DNA of 64,000 nucleotides from Taudactylus pleione. Lineage: Eukaryota > Chordata > Amphibia > Anura > Myobatrachidae. A model generated the notes under the pieces. That model was not told the DNA's origin. It saw only the letters and a list, made by a program, of their open reading frames with translations, and searched no databases. The stretch lies in the NCBI GenBank assembly GCA_031769625.1, contig JAUIMM010000885.1, positions 3,615,001 to 3,679,000 on the forward strand. The letters are read 5' to 3'. The position numbers were made by a program, and so were the translations under genes. Of this stretch, positions 21,920-34,825 are shown one piece after another; position 1 is the first letter of the stretch, and every line of letters starts with the position of its first letter.

Positions 21920-22562
21920 ATAATAACTAGGGGTGTGCACCGGCCACTTTTCGAGTTTTGTGTTTTGGTTTTGGATCTGGATCTTTCTTCATGTTTTGGA
22001 TCTGGATTGGTTTTGCCAAAACCACCCTTCCATGTTTTGGGTTCTGGGTTTTGTGTTTTGGATCTGTATTTTTTTTAAAAAAAGCATAGAAACAGCTAAA
22101 ATCACAGAATTTGTGGGTTTTTCTGCTCCTATGCTATTATTAACCTCAATAACCTTAATTTTCACTAATTTCCAGTCTATTCTGAACACCTCACACCTCA
22201 CAATAGTGCTTTTATGTCCAAAAGGTTGCACCGAGGTAGCTGGATGACTATGCTAAGCGACATGAGTGGGCGGCACAAACACATGGTCCATCTAGGAGTG
22301 ACACTGCAGTGGCAGACAGGATGGCAGTTTGAAAAACTAGGCCCCAAACAGTACATAATTCAAAGAAAAAAAAGAGGTGCAAGATGTTATTGTCCTTGGG
22401 CCCTCCCACCCACCCTTATGTTGTATAAACAGGACATGCACACTTTAACAAACCAAACATTTCAGCGCCAGGGTCTGCCACACAACTGTGGCTGAAATGA
22501 TTGGTTCGTTTGGGCCCCCACAAAACAAGCTGGCGATTAATCTGTCCCTGCATAAACTGGCT

Positions 22563-22964
22563 CTACGGAGGCAAGATGTCGTCCTCATCCTCCTCATCCA
22601 CCGATTCCTCACCCTCTTCAGTGTTGTGTACATCCTCATCCTCACAGAGTATTAATTCGTCCCCGCTGGAATCCACAACCACAGGTCCCTCTGTACGTTC
22701 TGGAGGCTGGTCTCCTTGGAAGAGTTGATAATTCATTTTATGAACATCATCTTTTCCACATTTTGTGGAAGCAACCTCCTACGCCTTTCGCTGACAAGGT
22801 TCCCGGCTGCACTAAACACTCTTTCGGAGTACACACTGGAGGGGAGGCAACTCAGGTAAAATAGAGCCAGTTTGTACAGGGACCTCCAAATTGCCTCTTT
22901 TTCCTGCCAGTACAGGTACGGACTGTCTGACATGCCTACTTGGATGCTGTCACCGATGTAATCC
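22563..22964 (-). pseudogene. hAT transposase C-terminal remnant (dimerisation domain)
   Basis: It encodes DYIGDSIQVGMSDSPYLYW through SAAGNLVSERRRRLLPQNV, in one frame across the short G-rich tract where copy A is shifted. It ends with the acidic tail. A one-base loss near 22740 puts the tail after VEKMMFIK in a different frame. There is no start codon or N-terminal half. Confidence 0.85.
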
Positions 22965-23960
22965 TTTAACAGACAGACGCATGCTTGGCGCTGCTGCTTT
23001 GAGGATGCAGGTGCGGCTACAGCCCACACAATTCACACAGACAGAAAAAAAGAATTTTTTATTTTTTGTGGAGCGCACTTTGAGGGTTACACCAACCTTT
23101 AACAGACAGACGCACGCTTGTTGCTGCTGCTTTGAGGATGCAGGTGCGGCTACTGCGCATACATTTCACACACAAACACAGAAAAAAAGAACATTATTTT
23201 ATTTTGTTGGAGCGCACTTTGGGGGTAACACCACCCTTTAACAGACAGACGCATGCTTGGCGCTGCTCCTTTGTTGATGCACGTGCAGCCACAGTGCACA
23301 CAATTCACAAACACAGAAAATTATTTTTTATTTTTGTTGGAGACTAGTGCACTTTGTGGGTTACACCACCCTTTAAGAAATGAGCCTGCCGGCCCTTTAC
23401 TTATGGGACACAGGCGCACGCTTGGCGTTGCTCCTTTGTTGATGCACGTGCAGCTACAGCCCACACAATTCACAAACACAGAAAATATTTTTTGATTTTT
23501 GTTGGAGACTAGTGCACTTTGTGGGTTACACCACCCTTTAAGAAATGAGCCAGCCGGACCTTTACTTATGACACAGGCGCACGCTTGGCACTACTTTGTT
23601 GATGCACGTGCGGCTACTGCGCACACAATTCACAAACACAGAAAATATTTTTTTTATTTTGTTTGGAGTATACTTTGGGGGTTACAGCACCCTTTAACGG
23701 TCAAGCCAGCCGGCCCTTTACTTATGACACAGGCGCACGTTTGGCACTACTTAGTTGATGCATGTGTGGCTACTGCGCACACAATTCACAAACATAGAAA
23801 ATATTTATTTATTTTGTTTGGAGTGTACTTTGGGGGTTACAGCACCCTTTAACGGACAAACCAGCCGGCCCTTTACTTATGGGACACAGGCGCACGCTTG
23901 GCGCTGCTCCTTTGTTGATGCACGTGCAGCCACAGTGCACTCAATTCACAAACACAGAAA
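22965..23960 (-). repeat. Subterminal repeats of copy B
   Basis: Two diverged units of about 130 bp (marker aacagacagacgca, 22966-23240) are followed by about five units of the standard 160-bp type. Confidence 0.85.
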
Positions 23961-24473
23961 AAATATTGTTTTTTTTTGCACTTGGGGGGAGCACCCCTGA
24001 TGGACAGAGCACCCCCTGGACAACACTACAGCACCTCTTTAGGACTGGGACACTGCACAGGACTTTGGAGTGGACACAGCCCCTATGGACAACTGACTGC
24101 ACAACACAGTCCAGCCAGCCCCTATGGACTTTGAAGGAGTGGACACAGCCCCTATGGACAACAGCAGCACAGCGCAGCACAGCACAGCACAACACTACAC
24201 TGCACTACACTACACTACACAGCACAGCCAGCCCTAACTTCCACCCTCCCTCTTCACTGTCCACAGCCGAGTGAGAAAATGGCGCCGACGCGGGTACCTT
24301 ATATAGGATCCAAAACCCGCGAGACCCGGAAGGCGGGATGATGATGTTTTGCCTCGATTTCAGATCCGAGTCAGGCGGGAAAAGTCGAGCCTGACTCGGA
24401 ACGGCCTCGGATCGGGGGGGCCCGGGCAGGTTCGGATTTCAGAAATCCGAACACGCTCACCCCTAATAATAAC

Positions 24474-25889
24474 CATAGCCATAACTACAGTACCATAGGT
24501 GCAATGGGTGCAGCTCCTTTGATTCCTCTGCCTGCTAGACAGACAGAGGCATTTAAGAGGTGGTGCGGGGGTGGGGGCTGTCGGTGTTCCCGGAAATGGT
24601 GACGTGTCTGCCCCATTTTCCCGGGAGTGGCTAGGCAAGGGACTGCATCAACGGATGCAGTTTCCAGGCCTTGCAAGATGGCCAGCTTAAGTAAGCTGAG
24701 GCTTTCTTAGCTGGCCGGTTGCCTGGCACAATCCACCATCGCGGCTATCAACCACTGATGGTCATGATGTTGATCTTAGCCTGAGACCCTGGTCACAGTG
24801 CTGGGAACGCAAATACAGTAGGGGAGTGTCATTATAAGTAGTTTTGGAAAATTCTGCTGGAATATCACTGCAAAGTAGGAGAGTTCCAGTAAAATAAAGT
24901 TAATGTACTTGTTTTTCCTAATTGTGACAATTATTGTGTTGGTAATGGGCGCACTTGCCTCTCTGCTGTGTGGTGAAAGAAATAAAACATTATGAAGGAG
25001 CCCACTCTGAATTCAGAAGATGAAGAACAGAATTTGTCCACCAACCATCACTCCCAATCAAAATATACTGTGAGAAGCCATAGCAAATGAATTAAGGCTG
25101 TTACATTAGGTACAAGGTCCAAGCTCAGGGATTCTAAGCATTCCAAAGCCTGATAAAGTTCACATTTTACTAGTCCCCATAATAATCTATGGGGGCTGCT
25201 TTTGCTAATGACAATGGAGGAAATGCAGCAGAAATTGGAGTCTACCCTTCTTCTTAAATCCAGGGGGTAAATAGTTTTTGAGGATATCTCCCAAAATGTT
25301 ATGTTTTGGGGGGATTTCCAGCAAAAAACTGTTTGTTAAATATGCCCCTTATTGTATTCTGATTGTTTAGATAATTTCTGACAATTCACTAAGAGTTGGG
25401 AGAGTTTTTGGCCATCTCATTGGGAAGACTTACCTTGTAGGGATGAGTAGCATTGGACCAGTACACCACGCTTATCATCTGGCCTGCCCTCACTTGTTGT
25501 CCAAACTACTCCACTCGTCAACTATCCAGCCCCCAAACATCATTTGGCCCACCCCGATTCATAGTCTAGCCCTTAGAAAATGCTTTGGTCAGGGAGGGGG
25601 TGACTGAGAGAGGGGTGCTACTGGTGTCCTGACTTCAGGCGAGCTCTTGTGCCCCACCCTTAACCAGGCTCTTAGTAGACCCTATCAATATACTCTTTTA
25701 CCTCTATAGTAGAGCTGATCTTGTTCATATAACTAGAGTAACTTTTTGTATCCTTTCTGACTCTATCTTCTTCCCATCTGTATATCACAGTTTTTAAGTA
25801 TGTCAGTATAGAGCAACCTGCAGCCAATAATATAATAAGAATGCTCACAGCAGCACTAAATATTACAGGAGGTAAGTGAATTTATTTTA
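24474..25889. other. Unclassified sequence with small repeat fragments
   Basis: A short hairpin-like tract tccccataataatctatgggggctgc near 25175-25205 also occurs near 31615-31645, so part is repetitive. No gene was seen. Confidence 0.35.
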
Positions 25890-27470
25890 AGGGAGGTAGT
25901 GACTTGTCCACTCGTGTGTTTGTGTTAGCGAGGATGGGGGCAGTAACATGATGTGAATAGGAGAATGGAGGCAGCAGGAAGCCACATACTGAGAATTATA
26001 TAGTGGGAGGAGCAGGGTCCCCAGCAGCACAGAGAATATCTGGAGATGAATGATATGTTGGTAAGGACAGGGCTGCATGTGACAGGGACTGTGTCATGAT
26101 TTAAGGAGGGAAATGATGGCAGTTGGAAGACGCAGACTGAAAGTTATATAGTGAGAGGAGCAGGGTCCCCAGCAGCACAGAGTATATCAGGAGATGAGTG
26201 ATGTGTTAGTGAGGACATGGCTGCATGTGACAGGGGCAGTAACATGATGTAAGGAGGGTAATGCAGGCAGCAGGAAGACACAGACTGAGAGTTATTTAGT
26301 GGGAGGAGCAGGGTCCCAAGTTGCACAGAGTATATCAGGAGATGAGTGATGTGTTAGTGAGGATAGGGCTACATGTGACAGGGGCAGTGACATGATGTGA
26401 GGAGGGGAATGGAGGCAGTAGGAAGTCACAGAGTGAGTGTTATATAGTGTGAAGAGCAGGGTCCCCAGCAGCACAGAGTATATCAGGAGATGAGTGATGT
26501 GTTAGTGAAGTCAGAGCTGCAAGTGACAGGGGCAGTGACATGATGTGAGGAGGGGAATGGAGGCAGCAGGAAGTCACATACTGAGAGTTATATAGTGGAA
26601 AGAGCAGGGTCCCCAGCAGTACAGAGTATATAAGGAGATGAGTGATGTGTTAGAGAGGTCAGAGCTGCAAGTGACAGGGGCAGTGACATGATGTGAGGAG
26701 GGGAATGGAGGCAGCAGGAAGCCACAGACTGAGTGCTATATATAGTGAGGGGCAGGGTCCCCAGCAGCACAGAGTATATCAGGAGATGAGAGATGTGTTA
26801 GTGAGGGCAGGGCTGTATGTGACAGGGGCAGTGGCATGATGTGAGGAGGGGAATGGAGGCAGCAGGAAGCCACAAACTGTTATATAGTGGGAGGGGCAGG
26901 GTCCCCAGCAGCACAGAGTATATCAGGAGATGAGTGATGTGTCAGTGAGGCCAGGGCTGCATGTGACAGGGGCAGTGACATGATGTGAGGAGGGGAATGG
27001 AGGCAGCAGGAAGTCACAGACTGTTATATAGTGGGAGGGGCAGGGTCCCAAGCAGCACAGAGTATATCAGGAGATGAGTGATGTGTCAGTGAGGACAGGG
27101 CTGCATGTGACAGGGGCAGTGACATGATGTGAGGAGGGGAATGGAGGCAGCAGGAAGCCACAGACTGTTATATAGTGGGAGGGGCAGGGTCCCCAGCAGC
27201 ACAGAGTATATCAGGAGATGAGTGATGTGTCAGTGAGGACAGGGCTGCATGTGACAGGGGCAGTGACATGATATGAGGAGGGGAATGGAGGCAGCAGGAA
27301 GCCACAGACTGTTATATAGTGGGAGGGGCAGGGTCCCCAGCAGCACAGAGTATATCAGGAGATGAGTGATGTGTCAGTGAGGACAGGGCTGCATGTGACA
27401 GGGGCAGTGACATGATGTGAGGAGGGGAATGAAAGCACCAGAAAGTCACAGACTGGAGATGTACATTGGA
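25890..27470. repeat. 148/144-bp minisatellite array 1
   Basis: About ten units share gagatgagtgatgtgttagtg, ggcagtgacatgatgtgagg and ggtccccagcagcacagag. The marker gagatgagtg recurs at 26191, 26339, 26487, 26635, 26783, 26927, 27071, 27215 and 27359. The period is 148 bp in the left part and 144 bp in the right part, where ctgagagtta has become ctgtta. The same unit forms a second array at 53985-54640. Confidence 0.95.
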
Positions 27471-27479
27471 AGGAGCAGG

Positions 27480-28400
27480 GTCATACAAAAGCACAATGCA
27501 GTGATGTGGGCCTGCTGTTAAGCTTATGCAGGTGTCAAATGTACCTGTAAAAATGAAGTCATTCATAAACTTGATACAGTATGATATAGCCAAAGTTTTC
27601 AATTCATCTTTATAACACTTTATTTTTGTTATGGGTCTATTGTGTAATTTAAAATTCCAAAAGATATATAATGCAGCAGATAACGGACGATGATGATCAA
27701 CATCCTGATATTTTAATCAGAAAATGAAATAAGACTGCAGTACTAGATGATAACGGCAGCCAATCCTCAGTTTAATATAACATGCTTAGATAGAACCTTT
27801 ACAACGGCACAGTTTATCCGCAGCGTCTGCTGTGTACAAGCTCCCTTGCGAGACCATTCCACGCTTATGTAATTAATAAGATTGCGCTCACAGGGGAAAA
27901 TTCTCCACAAACACAGTCAAAATGGCGCCTTGGGCCAAAATTACGATCCAGACCTCCTGCCAATAATCAAGTCAAGAAGAACAATTTAGTCATCACTGCT
28001 GGATGATAATTATAAAAAATGTGCACTAATTTGATCAATTATAATTACAGCTAACAAAGGGCAAACAGTGAGCATTGTGCTAGGTAAACACTCTGCGTGT
28101 GCTACTGTATATACATGACTATTTGGTGTCACGCAGATAAGCCTAAGGCATCAGCCAGCAACACACTGGAGACTAGGTTTGAAAAAAGATAATTTGATTT
28201 TATTTTCCCGTCCTGAAACTGTTACTTGTCATGCAGGTCTCTTCCATTCTTCAAGTTCAAGGTAAGTCTATGAATAGTTACTAAAGAAAAGTATCAGTCA
28301 ATAAGACAAGATGTGTTTTATCATTGCAGCCCTTTGCTACAGCCTATGGGAAACTTATAGGGAGAGAGGTCTGGACAACAGGGCTGGTATTTAAAAAAAA
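27480..28400. other. Unclassified, low-repeat sequence
   Basis: No tandem structure, element ends or coding potential recognised. A candidate single-copy stretch. Confidence 0.3.
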
Positions 28401-28404
28401 GGGA

Positions 28405-28975
28405 ATTGGTATGAAATACCGTCGGCCGCATGGCCAGCGGTTCGATTCCCGTCTGCGGCAGCCCGACAGGAGCAGAGTGCGACGCAGCGGAAGCCCAACA
28501 GCACTGGAAATCCCGATCGTGGATAGGTAAGTATTTACTAACCTAACCTAACCCCCCTAACCCTAACCCTCCTTAGGGGTGCCTAACCCTAATCCCCCCT
28601 CTAAGTGCCTAACCCTAACCACCCCCTTCCCCGCTGCCTAAACCTAAGTCCCCCGGGGTGTGCCTAACCCTAAGTCCCCCCCGGGGGTGCCTAACCCTAA
28701 CCCTCCCTCCCCCTAGCCTAACCCTAACCCTCCCGGGGGGGTGCCTAACCCTAAGTCCCCCCCGGGAGCCCTAAACCTAACCCTCCCCCCCGCGGCTGTC
28801 TGCGCACGGCGCCCGGCATCCCTACGATCGGGATGCCGGGCGCCGGTCTCCCGGCGTCGGGGAAATGCGGGCGTCTACATCTAGACGCCCGGCATTTCAC
28901 CCTTGCCAGGAAATGACAGTCGGGAAGCCGGCTGCTGGTATTTAGGCTTCCCGATTGCCTCCCAAAAAAAGAATC
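28405..28975. mobile_element. MITE with CCCTAA-type internal minisatellite
   Basis: The left end is ggtatgaaataccgtcggcc, the interior is an array of cctaaccctaaccctcc-type units at about 28540-28790, and then hairpins gcccggcatccctacgatcgggatgccgggc and cgggcgtctacatctagacgcccg. The right end is gtcgggaagccgg...cttcccgattg. A near-identical element lies at 47668-48185. Confidence 0.75.
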
Positions 28976-30800
28976 CTGCCCAGTACTCCTAATTGGACCG
29001 AAAGAGGCGTAACAGGACCCATCAGATTAAATGTTTGGAGAAAGGCAGAAAAGTAAGATACAAGACAGTGGTGCTGATTCTGAGTCACCCGCAAAAGCGC
29101 ACGCTGCAGCGTCTATTGGCGGTCACGCGTCTGCGAGTTTATGCAAATGATCTTTCACATATCCCTGGCTTGTGCGTCTTTGCGTCTGGAGTGGCATAAT
29201 GGGAAAAAGAAGGAGTTATTGGAGGTGGGTATACAATGCAGTCAGCTGTTGAAATCTGTTGCACCGTATTGTGAATTTGTTGTTCAACATAACTAGTTGC
29301 GCCCAATCTAACTTTGGTGATAGAGTTGGACCTTGGTACAGTATGTGTTTGATTTAACCACATTTTTTTGGTGCCAAATTATATTTGACCTCTTGCTGCT
29401 CCTTGTACAGTGTAGATTCCTGATATTCTGCTACAAATCTTTTATAAAGGTTTACATACGTCATACAACTCACCTTCAATTAAATATATACTACCATGCT
29501 TATTTACTATATCTATATATATAAACATTATCTAATAATAATTATTATTGTTATTATTATTTATTATTATTACTGTGATTATTAGGCTTTGATATTACAT
29601 TACTGATATTTCGCTGAAGTACACAGATGGATGATCAACTTCTTTGTTTGTTAATGGAATAAAGTTGAATTTTTATTTATCAATTACTTCAAGATCAATG
29701 TTGATTTTTATCTAGATATTAATTCTAAAAATAGTTATTTATGGATTACCTAATGCCAGAACTCTCTTTTCTTTCCATAAGGAGGAGGAAATTGGAAGAA
29801 TTCCTGTAATAGACCACCAGTATCTCTGATAATCTCATGGATCTTTACCACATGGCTGGCTGACTGCTGGACTAGTTGATTAAATTAAGGTCAAGCAGCT
29901 TTTTTTTTATAAGCTCTAAAACCAAATTAAAATGACATCAGATATCAGCTCAAGGTTAAAGATCCAATTTACATATCCTGTACGAGGGTGGAATGTCTAG
30001 TAAGAAATGTACAGGTTATTTTACAATGAATTCCTTAGTAATCTCTCTGCGGGCACGAGATGCTCCTGCTAATCCCCCTCTGTCATATGGTACCTAGGCT
30101 ATATTACCCTGGTTGGCACATTGAGATGAGGCGTAATGCTGGATATTTATTAGCATTTTATATAATTAGTAAATACACAATCAGAATATTATTTGATTTT
30201 CATAAAGAACAAAATTAACGTCTACTTCCTAAAAATACATTGTTTGTATCAAACTCAATAAACAGCAGAAGTAGCAAATAATTATAATTTTTTTTATATG
30301 CAAACTCTAAAGTCTGTTTTGTTCCTCAGTTGCAGTGTAACACTGCAATGGTCACATTGACACCAGTGAGGTAGCACCTATATGACAAACCTAATTAAAC
30401 CACTTCTTCCTTAGTGTTGTACTGATTATTATACTTTGACAATTTACTAGTCAACTCATACACATGTGTCCTCACATAACTATCCAATTTGCCTTACATA
30501 ATTTAAAAGCAGATTGATACATGTGATAAGATGTCACAAGCTGTTTTTCTTTAGCATGTGATACAGTATGTTAGGCATTATAAGATAAATTATCACTACA
30601 ATGTGATGCCCTGGGGTGGCTCAGCTGGGCTGATTTGGGGGTGTCCTGTGCTCTGGATTTCAACCCCAGTATGTTCGGGACCTATCCTCAGAGGTTACCT
30701 GGGCACGGTGGGTAGGCCCATAAACATGGCCATGATTATGCCAAAACCTCTATTTTTTATTTGGAAAATTCTATTGCAATATGTATTACTATATATAATG
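28976..30800. other. AT-rich sequence, mostly unclassified
   Basis: A probable MITE fragment at about 29074-29200 (start ggtgctgattctgagtcac) and an (ATT)n tract at 29534-29572 are the only structures seen. No gene. Confidence 0.35.
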
Positions 30801-30809
30801 AGTAATGTT

Positions 30810-31240
30810 GGAGAGGTCAGTGTCCAAACTGAGGTCAGGGCAGGTAGGTTCACTTCAAAGACAAGTTCAGTAATGAGGCAGAGATCTCGGCAGGCACTGT
30901 CACAGAGAAGGTATGTATCCAGGCAGAGGTCAGGACAGACACCTTCACAAAGAAGCTTAGTATCCAGGTAGAGGTCAGGACAAGCTACACAGAGACAAGG
31001 ACATTATACAGGCAGATGTCAGGACAGGCAACTTCACAGAGAAGATCAGTATCCAAGCAGAGGTCAGGACAGACACCTTCACAAAGAAGCTTAGTATCCA
31101 GGTAGAGGTCAGGACAAGCTACACAGAGACAAGGATATTATACAGGCAGAGGTCAGGACAGGCAACTTCACAGAGAAGATCAGTATCCAGGTAGAGGTCA
31201 GGTAGGCTGCAGAGAGACAAGGTCAATTTCCAGGCAGAAG
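30810..31240. repeat. Minisatellite, about 134-bp higher-order unit
   Basis: Units contain gaggtcaggacagacaccttcac and agatcagtatccaggcagag. The block caggacagacacc at 30931 recurs at 31065, giving a period of 134 bp made of shorter related subunits. Confidence 0.85.
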
Positions 31241-31765
31241 TTTAAGGCATTTGGCATAGACACAGTACAATGTCTTTAAAGACTTGGAAGCAGGTTTGTA
31301 CAATCTGATGTTATGGAGACACTCTATAATTACTTTTTTTCTAGTTGATTGATTAAATTATGAGTTCAACTCATTATTTTGTATAATCCTTACAGAAAAC
31401 TTTAATGTATGAATTAATGATTTTGCACCAAAGTTTTCTTATTGGGAAAAAAAAAATCATTCTTTGGTTTTGTATAAACTTTCAAGAAGTCTCTAAAGCC
31501 CTTGAAAAAACTTACAACTTCAAATGAGCACAGCAGTAAAATGATAGTAGGAAGCTGCCAGTTTAAAAGAACCCACTTTGCACTCCAGAGCTTGGTAAAT
31601 CCCACAGCCTAGCAGCCCCCATAGATATTTATGGGGGCTGCTTCTGCTGTCGGAAATGGAGGTACCACATCAGGTAGTTCTAGATAGAGATTCCTTGGAA
31701 TCCTAACCCACCCGAATATTGGGAATCCGAGTAAATCCGAGCGGCGGCTCGGATCTTCCCGCCCA
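31241..31765. other. Mostly unclassified; hAT-end fragment near its right edge
   Basis: About 31700-31765 has gggaatccgagtaaatccgag and cggctcgga tracts resembling the subterminal DNA of the 42956 element. The rest shows nothing recognisable. Confidence 0.35.
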
Positions 31766-31767
31766 AG

Positions 31768-32615
31768 GCCCGTATTCAATTTGAGGCTAAAAGTCAGTTT
31801 CCGCGATACTTTTTAGCCAATGACGTCATTTTTGCCTATTTTGACTTTCCGCCGTATTCAATTTGAAAGACTTTCCACCTAGGCGGAAAGTCAATGCAAT
31901 GTAATAGGCGGAAAAAAATACAGAATTGGGGTTTTGGGGTGCAACATTGCGGGAACCCCCGTGCGGCCTTCAGACAGTCCCCCAGAGGTAATCTGTGTAA
32001 AAAAATGGTAAAAAAACACTTAAGAACACCCCAAAACAATCACTTTGAAGTTGGGGGCGAAAAAAAAAATGTTGGGGGGCAAAGTTAAAAACTAGCGAAC
32101 TTGACTCTGGGGGGGTCCCCAAGTATGGCCCAGATGTTTATTTCATTGCAGGGACTTGCGGCAGGTGGATTTTTCACAAGTTTTTTAACTTAACTTGAGC
32201 AATTTTAAAATATGCTCACCCCCATTTTCAAGTACCCCAAATTTGCTGGGATAAGTTATATTCTGCAAAAAATACTCCTGAATATTATTCTGCACCACGT
32301 ATACAAAACGCTATTTAGCAGCTATTGAGTCCATTTAAAAACACCAAATACCTTCAGCAAGCCAAATCGGGGGTAACCATTGCTAATCCCCATGTCAGAG
32401 CATCTTTTGGGGGGTGTCAGGCTGATTTCCCCAAATCTGACAGTACTCTCCGCCTGTTCAAGTTTCCCCAGGTCCCTTTTTCACCTACTTTCAAATTGAA
32501 TACAGGGATATGCGGGCACTCGCGCAATACTTTTCCTCCTGCAAAACTGGCGAAGTAGGCGAAAAATCTGGGAGGCGGAAAAGTATCGCGGGTCCGGTCA
32601 AATTGAATACGGCGC
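31768..32615. mobile_element. Non-autonomous DNA element, about 850 bp
   Basis: The inverted ends ggcccgtattcaatttga and tcaaattgaatacggcgc are flanked by caa and taa, which fits a Harbinger-like 3-bp target with one mismatch. The internal tracts ggaaagtc and gtatcgcggg are also inversely repeated. No coding frame was seen. Confidence 0.7.
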
Positions 32616-32943
32616 TAATTTGGATTCCACTTTGAGAAAAAAAAAATTAGGACAACTTTCTCATGACTAATACTGACATGGAGACAGCAAGCCAAAAAGA
32701 CTGTTCCCATATTAAACAATTCCACAATCTCGGTGCAGGGGCAAATGCAGGATTTCCAGAGGGGGGTTTCCAGATTCTTAAATGGAGAAGCCTATTTAAC
32801 AAATACTGCAGCGGTACTCGTACCACCCCAATAACTGTTACGGCATTGCCATCTACAGATGGTAGTAACATACATATTAATATATTTAAAAATTTGTTTT
32901 ATTTTTGAATAATGATTTTTTAAATGGAATAAAGGCTGTCAAA
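32616..32943. other. Unclassified sequence
   Basis: No recognisable gene or element. Confidence 0.35.
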
Positions 32944-33322
32944 TGGGATGCGGTCAATATCCCAACTGTGGGGATTCCGGTGCTCAGAATGCCGGCGACG
33001 GAATCCCGAGACGTCAGAATCCCGACGGTAAGTAGCAGGGTTGGGGGGAGGGTTAGCGTTAGGGGTTAGGGTTAGGCACTAGGGGGAGGGTTAGGGTTAG
33101 GGACTAGGGGGAGGATTAGGTTTAGGGTGCAGGGAGGGGGAGGTTAGGTTTAGGCACTAGGGGGAAAGGTTAGGGTCAGGCACCGGGGAGGGAGAGTTAC
33201 GGTAGGGAGAAGGGGAGGATTAGATTACTGACTTACAAGTGTCTGTATCCTAACCCTGATGGGATGCTGGCTCTGGGATTCTGACCACAGGGATCCCAAG
33301 TGCCGGCATCCTGTACCCAACC
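32944..33322. mobile_element. MITE with TTAGGG-like minisatellite
   Basis: The left end tgggatgcggtcaatatccc and the right end ggcatcctgtaccca form an imperfect inverted pair. Nested inside is gattccggtgctcagaat paired with attctgaccacagggatc. The centre (about 33045-33215) is an array of gggttagggttaggcac-type units. Confidence 0.75.
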
Positions 33323-33793
33323 CTATCAAATATTTGTCAATTTTTTAAATAAATGTAATTTACACCTATCAGAAAGGCATGTTTGGAGAACAAGGATGGA
33401 ATTCTGACCAAAAGAAAGCTCCATTGCGTGTGCATATGGGGTATAGGTGATAGGAAAGGATAAAAGACATACACAAAGAGGGAGTTAGAGAAACATAAAA
33501 ACACTGGTGGGGAGAGAGCAGGCAAGAAGAGACAGAGTGAGACCCCCCCAGTTGGACAGACATGTGCACATAAAACATACAAACACATATACAGAGTGTG
33601 GGGAGCTGACAGAGGCACACATGGGAAATCAGAGGGAGAGACAAACACACATACAACTGAAACACCCTCTGCTCTGATTCCATTTGGGTTCTGCTAGGCA
33701 GCATCTAAATTTAGCACTTCATGTACAAAGTCCTTTTTAATGTGACGCAGTAGCCAGCCCTATACAGTATCTGCTGTCCCTAGCTCATAGTGC

Positions 33794-33795
<2 letters not shown>
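33323..33795. other. Unclassified sequence
   Basis: Purine-rich on one strand around 33470-33660 but without periodicity. Minus-strand frames here look like low-complexity artefacts. Confidence 0.35.

Positions 33796-33838
<43 letters not shown>
33796..33838. repeat. (AAT)n microsatellite
   Basis: A clean trinucleotide run. Confidence 0.95.
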
Positions 33839-34367
33839 TGCCCACAGTGTATAATATGGTCTGCAGCCAGGCGACTTACCTGAAGCAATCAGGACCATCG
33901 GAGGAGTACAGTGCAGTCACAGTGCCACCAGAGCAGAGGTCCATGGGAGCTTGCTTGGAGGAGCTACACGCGGCCGCAGAGATTCCCTCATGGCTGAGGC
34001 CATGCATGCCCAGCAGCTCCTATCACTAACACAGCCCGTTCAGACCTGCCACTAACAAAGTCCGTTAGGAGCCCGTCTCCAAAGAGACGGATACAAAGTT
34101 CTCCACCTCAATAAACCCCCCCAGAAAAACGGTCAGCTGCGGCGATGGATCGGCGGGCAGGGGGAGTTCTAGGTACTCAAACATCCCCCCCTGTGTGTGC
34201 TACTAAGGTGGGGCAGAAGGAGAGGAGCTTGTATTTAATTTTGAGTGGTATAGGGAGGCAGTGAAGTGACTGTCAGAGAGGGGCAGCAGATACAGAGAGA
34301 TGAGAGAGGTAAATGAGGCATACAGCAGAGATGTGGGTAGACTGCATGCCATCTTCCTGCTTCTATA
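33839..34367. other. Unclassified sequence
   Basis: No gene or element ends recognised. Confidence 0.3.
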
Positions 34368-34475
34368 ACTACAGCCAGGGCCAGATTAAGGTCCTCATGG
34401 GCCTGGAGCTGAAATTTATGAAGGGCCTATTGTATGCCGCCGCAGGGGGTGTGTCGACTGATGTGAGGGTATGAC

Positions 34476-34825
34476 TAGTGATATGTGACCAGTACTGTGG
34501 GGGTGTGGTCTGTACTGTGGGGGTGTGGTCTGTACTGTGGGGTGTGGTCTGTACTGTGGGGGTGTGGTCTGTACTGTGGGGTGTGGTCTGTACTGTGGGG
34601 GTGTGGTCTGTACTGTGGGGTGTGGTCTGTACTGTGGGGGTGTGGTCTGTACTGTGGGGTGTGGCCTGCACTGTGGGGGTGTGGTCTGTACTGTGGGGGA
34701 GTGGTCTGTACTGTGGGGGTGTGGTCTGTACTGTGGGGTGTGGTCTGTACTGTGGGGTGTGGCCTGTACTGTGGTGGTGTGGTCTGTATTGTGGGGGTGT
34801 GGTCTGTACTGTGGGGTGTGGCTAG
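34476..34825. repeat. Minisatellite, 19/20-bp units (gtactgtgggggtgtggtct)
   Basis: About eighteen units differ mainly by one G. Open frames on both strands arise from the repeat. Confidence 0.95.

Larger units (their letters stand above)
21928..24465 (-). mobile_element. Internally deleted hAT element, copy B, 2538 bp
   Basis: It has the same ends as copy A (taggggtgtgc at the left, cacgctcacccct plus a at the right) and perfect 8-bp duplications ataataac at 21920-21927 and 24466-24473. It keeps the subterminal regions, the 3' stem-loop and the C-terminal coding segment (about 22563-22964). These join directly to diverged and then standard subterminal repeats. The BED finger and catalytic core are gone, so it is non-autonomous. 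The TATA box (24297-24306) and YY1-like site (24276-24286) remain. Confidence 0.96.

Noticed and set aside
28425..28465. tRNA-like B box (ggttcgattcccg), possible tRNA or tRNA-derived SINE
   Set aside because: No A box or cloverleaf is found upstream. Related copies near 2800 and 8270 show the tract to be part of a palindromic MITE end, so the resemblance looks accidental.
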